Of a stretch of DNA of 40,929 nt, positions 6,913 to 16,874 are shown piece after piece. The notes below the pieces were generated by a model. It did no database searches. It was not told the DNA's origin and saw nothing but the letters and a program-made list of their open reading frames with translations. The stretch is from Mesorhizobium alhagi CCNWXJ12-2 (GTDB lineage: Bacteria; Pseudomonadota; Alphaproteobacteria; Rhizobiales; Rhizobiaceae), in NCBI RefSeq assembly GCF_000236565.1, contig NZ_AHAM01000162.1, positions 1 to 40,929 of the forward strand. Reading direction: 5' to 3'. Both the position numbers and the translations under genes were made by a program. The number at the start of each line of letters is the position of its first letter. Positions within the stretch are counted from its first letter, which is position 1.

Positions 6913-8529
6913 ATGATCCGAAATCCGATTCTACCCGGTTTCAACCCCGACCCGTCGATCTGCCGCGTCGGACCGGACTACTTCATCGCAACCTCGACCT
7001 TCGAATGGTATCCGGGTGTCCAGATCCACCATTCGACCGATCTCGTGAACTGGCGGCTGATGAAGCGCCCTCTCGATCGCGCCGCTCAGCTCGACCTGCG
7101 TGGCAACCCCGATTCCGGCGGCATATGGGCGCCGTGCCTGTCCTATGCCGACGGGCTGTTCTGGCTGGTCTATACTGACGTCAAGCGGCTCGACGGCAAT
7201 TTCAAGGATGCGCACAACTACATCGTGACCGCGCCTTCGATCGAAGGCCCGTGGTCGGATCCGGTCTACGTCAATTCGAGCGGCTTCGACCCGTCGCTCT
7301 TTCATGACGACGACGGCAGGAAATGGTTCCTCAACATGGTCTGGAACCATATTTCCACCGGCGTCGGCGGCAGCCCGAAACATCCGTCCTTCGCTGGCAT
7401 CCTTCTGCAGGAATACGACCCGGCGGCGAAGAAGCTCGTCGGATCGGTCAGGAACGTCTTTGCCGGCAGCCCGCACGGGCTGGTCGAGGGGCCGCATCTC
7501 TTGAAGCGCGACGGCTGGTACTATCTCACCACCGCCGAAGGCGGCACCGGTTACGGCCACGCCGTCACCATGGCCCGCTCGCGCGATATCGGCGGCCCGT
7601 ACGAGCTTCACCCCGACATTCACGTCATCACCTCGAAGGACGCGCCGGAGGCAGTGCTGCAGCGCGCCGGCCACGGCCAGATCGTCGAGACGCCGGAAGG
7701 CGCAGTCTATCATACCCATCTCTGCTCACGGCCTTTGCCGGGAGTGCGGCGCTCGCCGCTCGGCCGCGAGACGGCGATCCAGAAATGCGTCTGGAGCGAG
7801 GACGGCTGGCTGCGGCTCGAGAAGGGCGGACCCGTACCGGAGGTCGAGGTTCCGGCGCCGGTTGCGGTTACGCGAAGACCGCGCCCCGAGACGATCCGGC
7901 ATGATTTCGACGGGCCGGAGCTGCCGCTCGATTTCCAGTGGCTGCGCACGCCATATCCCGAGCGGCTTTTCTCGCTGTCGGAAAAACCCGGCGCGCTGCG
8001 CCTCTTCGGGCGCGAATCGATCGGCAGTTGGTACGAGCAGGCGCTGGTCGCCCGACGGCAGGAGGATTTATCGTTCCGCGCCGAAACCGAACTCGCCTTT
8101 GCGCCGGAGAATTTCCAGCAGGCGGCCGGGCTGACGCACTACTACAACCGCCACAAGTTCCATTTCCTGGCCGTCACCCATGACGCGCGCCGGGGGCGCG
8201 TGCTCACCATCCTGTCCTGCCCCGGTGACTGGCCGAACGGCAAGCTGGACTTTCCGCTCGCCGATCCGCTGCCGCTCCGTGGGGACGGCCCGGTCGGCCT
8301 CGCCGTGGAGGCGGCCGATGACACGCTGCAGTTCTGGTATCGGGAAGGTGGCGGCGACTGGGCGAAGGCCGGACCGGTGCTGGACGCAAGCGTCATTTCC
8401 GACGAGGGCGGCCGCGGCGAGCATGGCTCCTTCACCGGCGCCTTCATCGGCATGGCCGCTTTCGACACCAGCGGCTCCGGGATGCCGGCCGATTTTGACT
8501 ATTTCGCCTATACCAGGCGCGAGAGTTGA
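6913..8529 (+). CDS. Glycoside hydrolase family 43 beta-xylosidase
   Basis: This 538-residue cytoplasmic enzyme (no signal peptide) most likely releases xylose, and perhaps arabinose, from imported short xylo-oligosaccharides by an inverting mechanism. The N-terminal five-bladed propeller shows the GH43 catalytic triad: general base Asp13 in NPDPS, pKa-modulating Asp126 in GFDPSLFHDDDG, and general acid Glu192 in LVEGPHLLKR. These lie very close to the corresponding residues of Selenomonas SXA (Asp14, Asp127, Glu186). The C-terminal ~200 residues form the beta-sandwich typical of the XynB-like subfamily. Length matches the family (about 530-560). It has no transporter or regulator beside it, so it appears to be a single-gene unit. 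Ribosome-binding site AGGCGAC is modest. Confidence 0.92.
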   Translation: MIRNPILPGFNPDPSICRVGPDYFIATSTFEWYPGVQIHHSTDLVNWRLMKRPLDRAAQLDLRGNPDSGGIWAPCLSYADGLFWLVYTDVKRLDGNFKDAHNYIVTAPSIEGPWSDPVYVNSSGFDPSLFHDDDGRKWFLNMVWNHISTGVGGSPKHPSFAGILLQEYDPAAKKLVGSVRNVFAGSPHGLVEGPHLLKRDGWYYLTTAEGGTGYGHAVTMARSRDIGGPYELHPDIHVITSKDAPEAVLQRAGHGQIVETPEGAVYHTHLCSRPLPGVRRSPLGRETAIQKCVWSEDGWLRLEKGGPVPEVEVPAPVAVTRRPRPETIRHDFDGPELPLDFQWLRTPYPERLFSLSEKPGALRLFGRESIGSWYEQALVARRQEDLSFRAETELAFAPENFQQAAGLTHYYNRHKFHFLAVTHDARRGRVLTILSCPGDWPNGKLDFPLADPLPLRGDGPVGLAVEAADDTLQFWYREGGGDWAKAGPVLDASVISDEGGRGEHGSFTGAFIGMAAFDTSGSGMPADFDYFAYTRRES

Positions 8530-8551
8530 CGCGGGCGGGTTGAACTGTCTC

Positions 8552-9226
8552 TCAACGAGGCAACGGATAAGTCTGCGGCGACTTCCGATACGCCTCTTCA
8601 CATTGGGGCGAACAAAACCACGGCCCGTCCGGAGCAGCCCGCCGGTACGATGCGTAGGGGGCATGCATCTTGCATACCGGATCGATCCAGGCGGGGTCCG
8701 GCGATGGAGCAAGCTCGATCTCGTAAAGAGGGACTTCATCGGCTACCGATCGAAGCGCCTTCTTTCCGAGATCATGCACCATGATGCCTTTGGCGGCCGC
8801 AGTCTCGGCAATGGGCTGGGTAGCAAGCAACTGGCCGGGGCCTGCAAGCGCGGCGATGCGCGCTGCTATGTTGACGGTCGACCCGAAGAGATCATTCCCC
8901 CTGCGGATGACCTGCCCATGGTTCAGCCCTGCGCGCGTTAGCGGCAGGCGCGGCTCTTGTCGGCATGCCTGCAACAGCGTCCCAAGAACCTGGATCGCGT
9001 TTTCCGGCTCCGGAAACGAGAGCATCGCCTCATCGCCGATCCATTTGATCGGCGGTCCGTACCCACGCAGCGCTTCGCGGACCATTTTCTCGAAAATCTC
9101 GAGCACGTCGATCGCGGCCGCGTCTCCATAGACGTCCGCAATGGCGCTGAATCCGGCAAGGTCTATGAATGCTACGGTGGCCGCCGCGTCGGCGGAACTC
9201 CGTGTCGGGCTCGTATCTCGGTCCAT
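8552..9226 (-). CDS. Class III adenylate/guanylate cyclase domain fused to a YHS domain
   Basis: This 224-residue soluble protein would make cAMP from ATP, or cGMP. Residues ~15-170 form a class III cyclase catalytic domain: metal-binding Asp22 in FIDLAGFS and Asp65 in KWIGDEAM, the purine-recognising Lys61, and Asn119/Arg123 in STVNIAARI for transition-state contacts. All essential residues are present. Residues ~181-220 are a YHS domain (DPVCKM, then FCSPQCEEAY), a short Cys-containing module found in heavy-metal ATPases and some sensors. Cys186, Cys205 and Cys209 could bind a metal. There is no membrane segment or HAMP. Inference: cyclase activity may respond to metal or redox state. It lies downstream of groEL on the same strand but beyond a strong stem-loop, so it is probably separate. 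Confidence 0.88.
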   Translation of the reverse strand: MDRDTSPTRSSADAAATVAFIDLAGFSAIADVYGDAAAIDVLEIFEKMVREALRGYGPPIKWIGDEAMLSFPEPENAIQVLGTLLQACRQEPRLPLTRAGLNHGQVIRRGNDLFGSTVNIAARIAALAGPGQLLATQPIAETAAAKGIMVHDLGKKALRSVADEVPLYEIELAPSPDPAWIDPVCKMHAPYASYRRAAPDGPWFCSPQCEEAYRKSPQTYPLPR

Positions 9227-9306
9227 CGGAGCTACTTAACGCCGATCGCACACGGTTCAAACACCGCCGGAGGGTATTGCTGCAGACCAGATCCGCATGT
9301 CTGGCG

Positions 9307-9335
9307 GGTCCACGCCCCGCGATGGGGCGTGGACC
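9307..9335 (-). terminator. Strong stem-loop after groEL
   Basis: A perfect 12-bp stem GGTCCACGCCCC/GGGGCGTGGACC with a 5-nt loop starts 9 nt past the groEL stop. No U-tract follows on the minus strand, so it may be a processing or stabilising 3' structure, or a weak terminator, and not a classical intrinsic one. Confidence 0.65.
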
Positions 9336-9344
9336 TTCGCCGTG

Positions 9345-10988
<1,644 letters not shown>

Positions 10989-11031
10989 TCAAATAGGCAG
11001 CTTTCATTGACTGATGGTTCGTCAGAAGCCG

Positions 11032-11346
11032 TCAGGCGGCGCTCTTCAGCTCAGCGGTCTTCTCGATCACGCCCATCACGTCGCTTTCCTTCATGATGAG
11101 CAGATCCTCGCCATTCAACTTGATCTCGGTGCCGGACCATTTGCCGAACAGGATGCGGTCCCCGACCGTGACGTCGAGCGGCTGAAGCTGCCCGGCTTCG
11201 TTGCGCGCGCCGGGTCCGGCGGCGATGACTTCACCTTCCTGCGGCTTCTCCTTGGCGGTGTCGGGAATGATGATGCCTCCAGCCGTCTTTTCGTCGACCT
11301 CGACGCGGCGGACCAGGATACGGTCATGCAATGGACGGAACGTCAT
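11032..11346 (-). CDS. groES: Co-chaperonin GroES (10 kDa)
   Basis: This 104-residue co-chaperonin caps GroEL to form the closed folding chamber. Conserved features are the N-terminal [14 protein letters not shown], the mobile loop around [19 protein letters not shown] that docks GroEL, and the [16 protein letters not shown] segment. The length is typical. A strong ribosome-binding site (GAGGAGAA) lies just upstream of the ATG. It is the first gene of the groES-groEL operon and its leader carries a CIRCE operator about 155 nt upstream. Confidence 0.98.
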   Translation of the reverse strand: MTFRPLHDRILVRRVEVDEKTAGGIIIPDTAKEKPQEGEVIAAGPGARNEAGQLQPLDVTVGDRILFGKWSGTEIKLNGEDLLIMKESDVMGVIEKTAELKSAA

Positions 11347-11500
11347 GGTGTTCTCCTCATGGACAAACAGTTTTTGAGGTTCCTGCGCACCGGACCGGCA
11401 ATATCGGGCAGTGCGGGGAGCTGCGACCCTTGTTCAGGCATCGCGCAGATATCGAGCTAATTCAGCCATTTTCGGCTTTCAAGAGGGATCAGCGAAAATT

Positions 11501-11527
11501 TTAGCACTCATGGCCATCGAGTGCCAA
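11501..11527 (-). promoter_or_regulatory. CIRCE operator (HrcA-binding heat-shock element) for groESL
   Basis: The arms are TTAGCACTC and GAGTGCCAA with a 9-nt spacer. This is the CIRCE consensus (TTAGCACTC-N9-GAGTGCTAA) with a single change in the right arm. The HrcA repressor binds such sites and releases them on heat shock. A CTTGAAA motif on the minus strand nearer to groES (about 11480-11486) could belong to an RpoH-type promoter, but its -10 box is not clear. Confidence 0.93.
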
Positions 11528-11651
11528 ATGCGCCGTGATCCCACGGTTCTGCGGGCATCGATGGAGGCAACTGTTTGCACATTCCTGCTTGGCAGCTGCG
11601 TCCGAGCAGGCAAGGCCGCCGAGGCTGACTGCCCGGTTGCGCCGCCACTCT

Positions 11652-11671
11652 ATTTCGAGTTTCATCGAAAT
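11652..11671 (+). promoter_or_regulatory. Candidate ArsR operator
   Basis: Inverted repeat ATTTCGA-N6-TCGAAAT lies immediately upstream of the arsR -35 box. A 12-nt segment of it (TTCGAGTTTCAT, 11654-11665) recurs as its exact reverse complement at 11712-11723, which is the first codons of arsR. The two sites bracket the promoter. Confidence 0.6.
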
Positions 11672-11675
11672 TCTA

Positions 11676-11703
11676 TTGACAGCCCGCAAAGGCTGGCTAT
11701 ATG
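11676..11703 (+). promoter_or_regulatory. Sigma-70-type promoter of the arsR-arsO-arsK operon
   Basis: A perfect -35 TTGACA (11676-11681), a 16-nt spacer and a TATATG -10 (11698-11703) predict transcription starting at about 11709-11712. This coincides with the arsR ATG at 11712 and implies a leaderless or nearly leaderless mRNA. Confidence 0.7.
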
Positions 11704-11711
11704 GTACTTCC

Positions 11712-12032
11712 ATGAAACTCGAAAAAGCAGCCGATCAACTCGAAGCGCTGGGAAATCCGACCCGGCTTCAACTTTACCGCACCCTCGTTCGCGCTGGCGA
11801 GGAGGGGTTGCCGGTCGGGCGCCTCCAGGAAAAGCTGGACATCGCTGCCTCGACGCTCTCGCATCATTTGAAGCGCCTGGTCGATACCGGGCTGGTGACG
11901 CAGGAGCGGCAGGCGACGACACTGATCTGCCGCGCCCATTATCCCGGCATGCAGGCGCTGATCGGCTATCTGGCCGACGAATGCTGCGCCGACGGAACCT
12001 GCCCGCCAGTGGCGAAGAAAGCAGTCGCATGA
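11712..12032 (+). CDS. arsR: ArsR-family arsenic-responsive repressor
   Basis: This 106-residue winged-helix repressor is expected to bind its own promoter and release it when As(III) binds. The HTH is clear: LGNPTRLQLYRTLV, then LDIAASTLSHHLKRLVDTGLV. A Cys-rich C-terminus (CRAHYPGM, then DECCADGTC) supplies thiols for As(III); this position resembles the C-terminal-site ArsR variants, not the ELCVCDL type of E. coli. The start at 11712 is chosen by the family N-terminus; no Shine-Dalgarno site is visible, in line with a leaderless transcript. It heads an operon with an ArsO-like flavoprotein and an ArsK-like exporter 53 nt downstream. Confidence 0.9.
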   Translation: MKLEKAADQLEALGNPTRLQLYRTLVRAGEEGLPVGRLQEKLDIAASTLSHHLKRLVDTGLVTQERQATTLICRAHYPGMQALIGYLADECCADGTCPPVAKKAVA

Positions 12033-12085
12033 GGGCGGCATTTTTTTTGACTTGTTAATTCGAAGATACCAGAAGGATCGAAGAT

Positions 12086-13531
12086 ATGGTCATGACTTTG
12101 AACGGAGAACTTCCTGTCGCGATCGTCGGCGCCGGCCCCGTTGGCCTGGGGGCGGCTGCCCATCTGGTATCGCGCGGCTTGACGCCGATTGTCTTCGAGC
12201 GCGGCGAGACGGTCGGCTCGACGCTGCTCGAATGGGGGCATGTCCGGGTGTTTTCACCATGGCGCTACAATATCGATGCGGCGGCACGGTCGGTGCTTGA
12301 GCAATCCGGCTGGCGAGGGCCGGACGACGCGGCGTTGCCGACCGGATCGGAGATTGTCAGGGACTATCTTGCGCCGCTGGCGGCGCTTCCGCAGATCGCG
12401 CCCCACCTGAAGCTCGGCGCGACCGTCACCGCGATCACACGCCGGGGACACGACAAGATCTCCAATGAAGGCAGGCAGGAGTCGGCATTCGTCGTCCGCT
12501 ATCAGGACGCGGATGGGGAGCACCGCATTCTTGCCCGTGCCGTGATCGACGCATCGGGAACCTGGTCGCGACCCAATCCGATCGGCGTCGACGGCCTGCC
12601 CGTTCCGGGCGAGCGCGAGGCAGGAGGCCGGATCGCCTATGGCATTCCGGACGTGATCGGTCCGCGCAGGAACGATTACGCAGGAAAACGCGTGCTCGTG
12701 ATCGGCGGCGGACATTCCGCAATCAACGTCGCGCTCGCGCTGATGGAACTTCAAGATGAGGCGCCGGGCACGGAGATTTTCTGGGCGCTCCGCCGAAACA
12801 GCGTCGCGAAGCTTCTCGGCGGAGGACTGAACGACCAGTTGCCGGAGCGTGGTGCGCTTGGCCTGGCCGCCAAGCGGGCGATCGAGAACGGCAGCATGAA
12901 CATGCTGGCTCCGTTCTCGGTGGAGCGCATCGACATGACGGGCGACGGTCTCACGATCGAGGCGATGCTGGCCGGAAAGCCCTTCAGCCTGTCGGTGGAC
13001 CGCATCGTCGTCGCGACGGGATTCCGGCCCGACCTGTCATTCCTGAGCGAAATCCGCGTCGCGCTCGATCCGGCTGTCGAAGCGCCGCCGACGCTTGCTC
13101 CGCTCATCGACCCGAACCTTCATTCCTGCGGCACGGTCCCGCCGCATGGCATAGACGAACTCGCCCATCCCGAGGCGGGCTTCACCATCGTCGGCTCCAA
13201 ATCCTATGGCCGCGCGCCGACCTTCCTGATGGCGACCGGCTATGAGCAGGTCCGCTCCGTGGTCGCCGAAATCGCCGGCGACCATCGGGCCGCGCGCGAG
13301 GTGCGCCTCGTCCTGCCGGAAACCGGCGTCTGCAGCGCCGCGCCAGCGTCGTCAAATGGAGAGAAGGCTTCGGCCGGATGCTGCGGCGGACCCGCGCCGA
13401 AACAGGTCGACGCATGCTGCGTTGCCGATGCGGACGCCAAGGCAGAGGGCCGCGCCGGCTGCGGTTGCGGCGACAGATCGGCAGGCATAAAAGCGAACGC
13501 CCTGGACAAGTCGATGGAACCCGCCGAATGA
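12086..13531 (+). CDS. arsO: ArsO-like flavin-dependent monooxygenase with Cys-rich tail
   Basis: This 481-residue FAD/NAD(P)H-dependent enzyme belongs to the flavin-monooxygenase-like family found in ars operons and usually called ArsO; its exact reaction is not settled. The FAD-binding motif GAGPVGLG lies near residue 15 and the NAD(P)H motif GGGHSAIN near 207, with an ATGFRP motif near 310. The last 66 residues hold seven cysteines: 416, pairs 432/433 and 444/445, then 459 and 461 as CGC. This is a probable As(III) or metal thiol site. The start is supported by GAAGGATC before ATG 12086; ATG 12092 is possible. Its stop overlaps the next start as ATGA, so the two are translationally coupled. 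Confidence 0.85.
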   Translation: MVMTLNGELPVAIVGAGPVGLGAAAHLVSRGLTPIVFERGETVGSTLLEWGHVRVFSPWRYNIDAAARSVLEQSGWRGPDDAALPTGSEIVRDYLAPLAALPQIAPHLKLGATVTAITRRGHDKISNEGRQESAFVVRYQDADGEHRILARAVIDASGTWSRPNPIGVDGLPVPGEREAGGRIAYGIPDVIGPRRNDYAGKRVLVIGGGHSAINVALALMELQDEAPGTEIFWALRRNSVAKLLGGGLNDQLPERGALGLAAKRAIENGSMNMLAPFSVERIDMTGDGLTIEAMLAGKPFSLSVDRIVVATGFRPDLSFLSEIRVALDPAVEAPPTLAPLIDPNLHSCGTVPPHGIDELAHPEAGFTIVGSKSYGRAPTFLMATGYEQVRSVVAEIAGDHRAAREVRLVLPETGVCSAAPASSNGEKASAGCCGGPAPKQVDACCVADADAKAEGRAGCGCGDRSAGIKANALDKSMEPAE

Positions 13532-14769
13532 CACAGAAGACGCCGGCCGCGGTCATCTGGGCGCTGGGGCTCACCCAGATCGTAGGCTACGGCACGCTCT
13601 ACTACGGGTTCAGCATTCTTGCGCCGGCAATGGCCGCCGATTTCGGGTGGCCCGAGCAGTGGATTTTCGGTGCGCTGTCGGCGTCGCTTCTCGCCGGAGC
13701 GATCGTAGCGCCTGTGGCCGGGCATTGGGCGGACCGCTTCGGCGCCGGCCGCCTGATGGCATTCGGATCGGTGTTTGCCGCCTTGGCGTTCGTTGCATCG
13801 GCGCTTGCCCCGACAGGTCCGACATTCGTGGTGGCGCTGATCATTCTGGAGATCGCGGCCTCGTTCGTCCTTTACAGCACAGCCTTTGCGGCAATCGTGC
13901 AAATCGGAGGGCAGGGCGCGCAACGCAGCATCACGCATCTCACCTTGATCGCCGGCTTCGCCTCGACCCTGTTCTGGCCGCTGACGGCGGCGCTGCATGC
14001 GCATCTGGACTGGCGCGAGGTCTATTTCGTCTTCGCAGCTCTCAATCTTTTTCTGTGCCTGCCGATCCACATCTGGCTTGCCCGCCTTCCGGTCCGAACC
14101 GAGATCAAATCGGCGAGCGAGAATGCCGCGCAACCATTGCCAGGCGTCGAGGACAATGGACGCGCAATCGGCCGACCCTGGATATTCCTGCTCATGCTCG
14201 CCGGCTTCGCCATCGAGGGCTTCGTTCTCTCCTCCGTGCTGGTGCACATGGTGCCGCTGACGGCAGCGCTTGGGTTCGGAGCAGCGGGCGTGTTCGTCAC
14301 CACCCTGTTTGGTCCGGCGCAGGTTCTGAGCCGCCTGACCAATATGGTCTTCGGCGGGCGGCTGGCGCAGACAAGGCTGGCTGTGATCGCCGCCGGCCTG
14401 CTTCCGATCGGCCTCGGCATCCTCCTTTTGACGTCGCCGATGTTGGCCGGCGGCCTTGCCTTCGTGATCCTGTTCGGGCTCGGCTCAGGCCTGACCAGCA
14501 TCGTTGGTGGAACGCTGCCGCTCGAACTCTTCGGCAGGCAGGGCTATGGCGCCCGGCTGGGCTGGGTGTCCGCCGCGCGCCAGCTTTCATCCTCGGTCGC
14601 GCCGTTCGCTCTTTCGATGATGATCGCGCTCGGAGGCACAGCCGCGGCATTGGGCTGGCTGGCGGCCATGGGCGCGCTCGGCCTGATCGCCTTCGCAGGC
14701 GTCGCGTTCATGTGCCGAAGGCCGCGGAGCGGCAGAGCTCAACTCGCGATGGAAGGCAGGCCTGGTTAG
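13528..14769 (+). CDS. arsK: MFS transporter, ArsK-like arsenical efflux permease
   Basis: This 413-residue inner-membrane protein of the major facilitator superfamily has about 12 hydrophobic helices in two six-helix halves joined by a charged loop near residues 185-215. The conserved MFS motif between helices 2 and 3 appears as GHWADRFGAGRLMAFG. Context (arsR-arsO, ATGA overlap) points to arsenite or organoarsenical export; ArsK from Agrobacterium is the nearest named protein I know for such a position. The gene symbol is therefore inferred from context more than from residues. No arsC, acr3 or arsB is present in the operon. The stop codon overlaps the end of the convergent histidine-kinase gene by 4 nt. 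Confidence 0.8.
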   Translation: MTQKTPAAVIWALGLTQIVGYGTLYYGFSILAPAMAADFGWPEQWIFGALSASLLAGAIVAPVAGHWADRFGAGRLMAFGSVFAALAFVASALAPTGPTFVVALIILEIAASFVLYSTAFAAIVQIGGQGAQRSITHLTLIAGFASTLFWPLTAALHAHLDWREVYFVFAALNLFLCLPIHIWLARLPVRTEIKSASENAAQPLPGVEDNGRAIGRPWIFLLMLAGFAIEGFVLSSVLVHMVPLTAALGFGAAGVFVTTLFGPAQVLSRLTNMVFGGRLAQTRLAVIAAGLLPIGLGILLLTSPMLAGGLAFVILFGLGSGLTSIVGGTLPLELFGRQGYGARLGWVSAARQLSSSVAPFALSMMIALGGTAAALGWLAAMGALGLIAFAGVAFMCRRPRSGRAQLAMEGRPG

Positions 14770-16874
14770 CTGGACGCCCGGGCAGCAGCGGCGGGTTTCA
14801 TCAGGGCGGTCTGGATGCTTTCTATCAGCGCGGCGTCGGTGAAGGGTTTGCTTAGAAGCATCACATCTCCCGGGCGGTCGGCGACGGCGTGGGCGTCGGC
14901 ATAGCCGCTGATGATGATGGCCGGCCAGTCGGCGCGTAGGCTGCGCGCAAAGCGGATAACGTCGAGGCCTGAAACCAGCGGCATGGCGAAATCGGTCAGG
15001 ATCAGGTCGAACTTCTGCGGCTCGCGTTCGAGCAGGCTGAGAGCCTCGGCGCCGCCGCCGGCGCTGACGACGCTGAAGCCGTTGTCGCGCAGCACGTGGG
15101 CGGTCAGTTCACGCAGGTTGATGCTGTCGTCCACGAGCAGGATGACCGGAGACTCCTTGCCGGTGCGGGGCCACTGCTTGTCCTCAGCCTTCGGCGTAAT
15201 CGGAGGGGAAGCCGGTTCCTGCAAGGATCGCGGCAGCCATATGTGCATGGCGGTTCCGCTGTCGACGACACTTTCGATGCGCAACGTGCCGCCCGACTGT
15301 TTCGCGAAGCCATAGACGGTGCTCAGACCCAACCCCGTACCCTTGCCTACATCCTTGGTGGTGAAGAACGGTTCGATGACCTTGGCCAGCAGATCCGGCG
15401 AGATGCCCATGCCGGTGTCTTCGACGGTCAGCACGGCATAGTCGCCGGCCGGCAGATCCTCCAGATCGTACTCGACGGTCCTGTTGGAGCCGCGCACAGT
15501 TATCGTGCCGCCGGACGGCATTGCGTCGCGGGCATTGAAGATCAGGTTCAAAAGAGCGAGTTCCAGCTGTCCGGTGTCGACATAGGCAGGCCACACGCTC
15601 TCGTCGACCTGCCAGTCCAAGCGCACCAAGCCGCCGAGAACCGGCGCCACGAGCCCGTTCATCGTCTCCCCGAGATGGGTGAGGTGGACCGTGTCCGGCT
15701 TCAGCCGTTGGCGGCGAGAGAAGGCAAGCATGCGGTTGATCAGCTCGGTGCCCTGCTTGGCGGCATGGCGTATCATCTGGACGATCTGGGTTGTTTCCTC
15801 GGTTGCCGGAACCCTGCGCTCCAGCAGTCCGAGCCCGCTCAAGATGGCGGCGAGCAGATTGTTGAAATCATGCGCGACGCCTCCCGTAAGCTTGCCGATG
15901 GCATCCAGCCGCTGCGAATGCATGAGTTGGTCTTCGAGTTGCCGCCGCTCGGTGATATCGAGCAACGTGCCCAGTATCTCCGTCGGCTTGCCGTCCTCGT
16001 CGGTCGAGAGAACGCCTTGGTCGAGAAAGTTGCGGTAGCTGCCGTCGGCGCAGCGCCAGCGGAATTCGCAGGTGTATGAGCCCGTTTCGCGCGCGCCGTT
16101 CAGCGCCCTGGTCAAACGGGGCAGGTCATCCGGATGAACCCGGCTCAGCCCGAACTCCGGCTCTTCCGTCAGGCGCTCAGGCGGAAAGCCGGTCAGCCGC
16201 TCGACCGCCTCGCTGACGAAGCGCGCGCCGAAGGGCGGGTCGATGTCGCGGGAATGGAAGCAGATCGGGACGGACCGCAAAATGGCTTCCTGGCGCTCCT
16301 CGGACCGGCGCAGCGCCTGCTCGGCCAGCAGCCTCTCCGACTTGGCGCGGAGATTTTCCTCCATCAGGCGCTGTTCGATCTCTGCCTGATGCTTGATCTC
16401 GCGGGTCTTCTCGAACAGGTCGACGAAAACCGCGACCTTCGATTGCAGCATGACCGGGTCGAACGGCTTGAAGACGTAGTCGACCGCGCCGGCGTCGTAG
16501 CCGCGGAGCATATGCGCGTCTTCCTTGTTGATCGCCGTCAGGAAGATGATCGGCGTGCGCTTGGACTGCTCGCGCTGGCGAATGAACCCGGCCGTCTCAT
16601 AGCCGTCCAATCCGGGCATGAAAACGTCGAGCAGGATGACGGCGAACTCGTCCTTCAGCAGGAAGCGCAGGGCCTCCTCGCCAGAACGTGCGCAGACGAT
16701 CTCGGCTATTTCCTCCAGCACGACGCTGATCGCCTGCAAATTGCGCTCGTCGTCATCGACGACGAGGACTTTCGTTCGCTCCATCGTGGCGGGCTCCGAC
16801 GCGGCGGCAGCCGCACTGACCGCGGCTTTGGCGTCGCTCATCTTCGGCTTCCTGACCTGACGACCTTGGCTCAT
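14766..16874 (-). CDS. Hybrid sensor kinase: REC-PAS-HisKA-HATPase-REC
   Basis: This 702-residue soluble phosphorelay protein has, in order: an N-terminal receiver (about 34-150, phospho-acceptor Asp83 in LLDVFMPGLDG), a coiled coil (155-190), a PAS/PAC domain (about 195-312, ending DITERR), a HisKA helix with phospho-His335 in GGVAHDFNNLL, a HATPase with GLGLS motif, and a C-terminal receiver (LTDFAMP). The HDFNNLL form is typical of NtrB-like/PAS kinases. The first ATG overlaps the stop of the giant kinase gene as TGATG, so it is translated by coupling; an internal Met at residue 12 is an alternative start. The pair probably forms one relay, with the giant kinase signalling to this protein's receiver. 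No output DNA-binding domain is present. Confidence 0.92.
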   Translation of the reverse strand: MSQGRQVRKPKMSDAKAAVSAAAAASEPATMERTKVLVVDDDERNLQAISVVLEEIAEIVCARSGEEALRFLLKDEFAVILLDVFMPGLDGYETAGFIRQREQSKRTPIIFLTAINKEDAHMLRGYDAGAVDYVFKPFDPVMLQSKVAVFVDLFEKTREIKHQAEIEQRLMEENLRAKSERLLAEQALRRSEERQEAILRSVPICFHSRDIDPPFGARFVSEAVERLTGFPPERLTEEPEFGLSRVHPDDLPRLTRALNGARETGSYTCEFRWRCADGSYRNFLDQGVLSTDEDGKPTEILGTLLDITERRQLEDQLMHSQRLDAIGKLTGGVAHDFNNLLAAILSGLGLLERRVPATEETTQIVQMIRHAAKQGTELINRMLAFSRRQRLKPDTVHLTHLGETMNGLVAPVLGGLVRLDWQVDESVWPAYVDTGQLELALLNLIFNARDAMPSGGTITVRGSNRTVEYDLEDLPAGDYAVLTVEDTGMGISPDLLAKVIEPFFTTKDVGKGTGLGLSTVYGFAKQSGGTLRIESVVDSGTAMHIWLPRSLQEPASPPITPKAEDKQWPRTGKESPVILLVDDSINLRELTAHVLRDNGFSVVSAGGGAEALSLLEREPQKFDLILTDFAMPLVSGLDVIRFARSLRADWPAIIISGYADAHAVADRPGDVMLLSKPFTDAALIESIQTALMKPAAAARASS

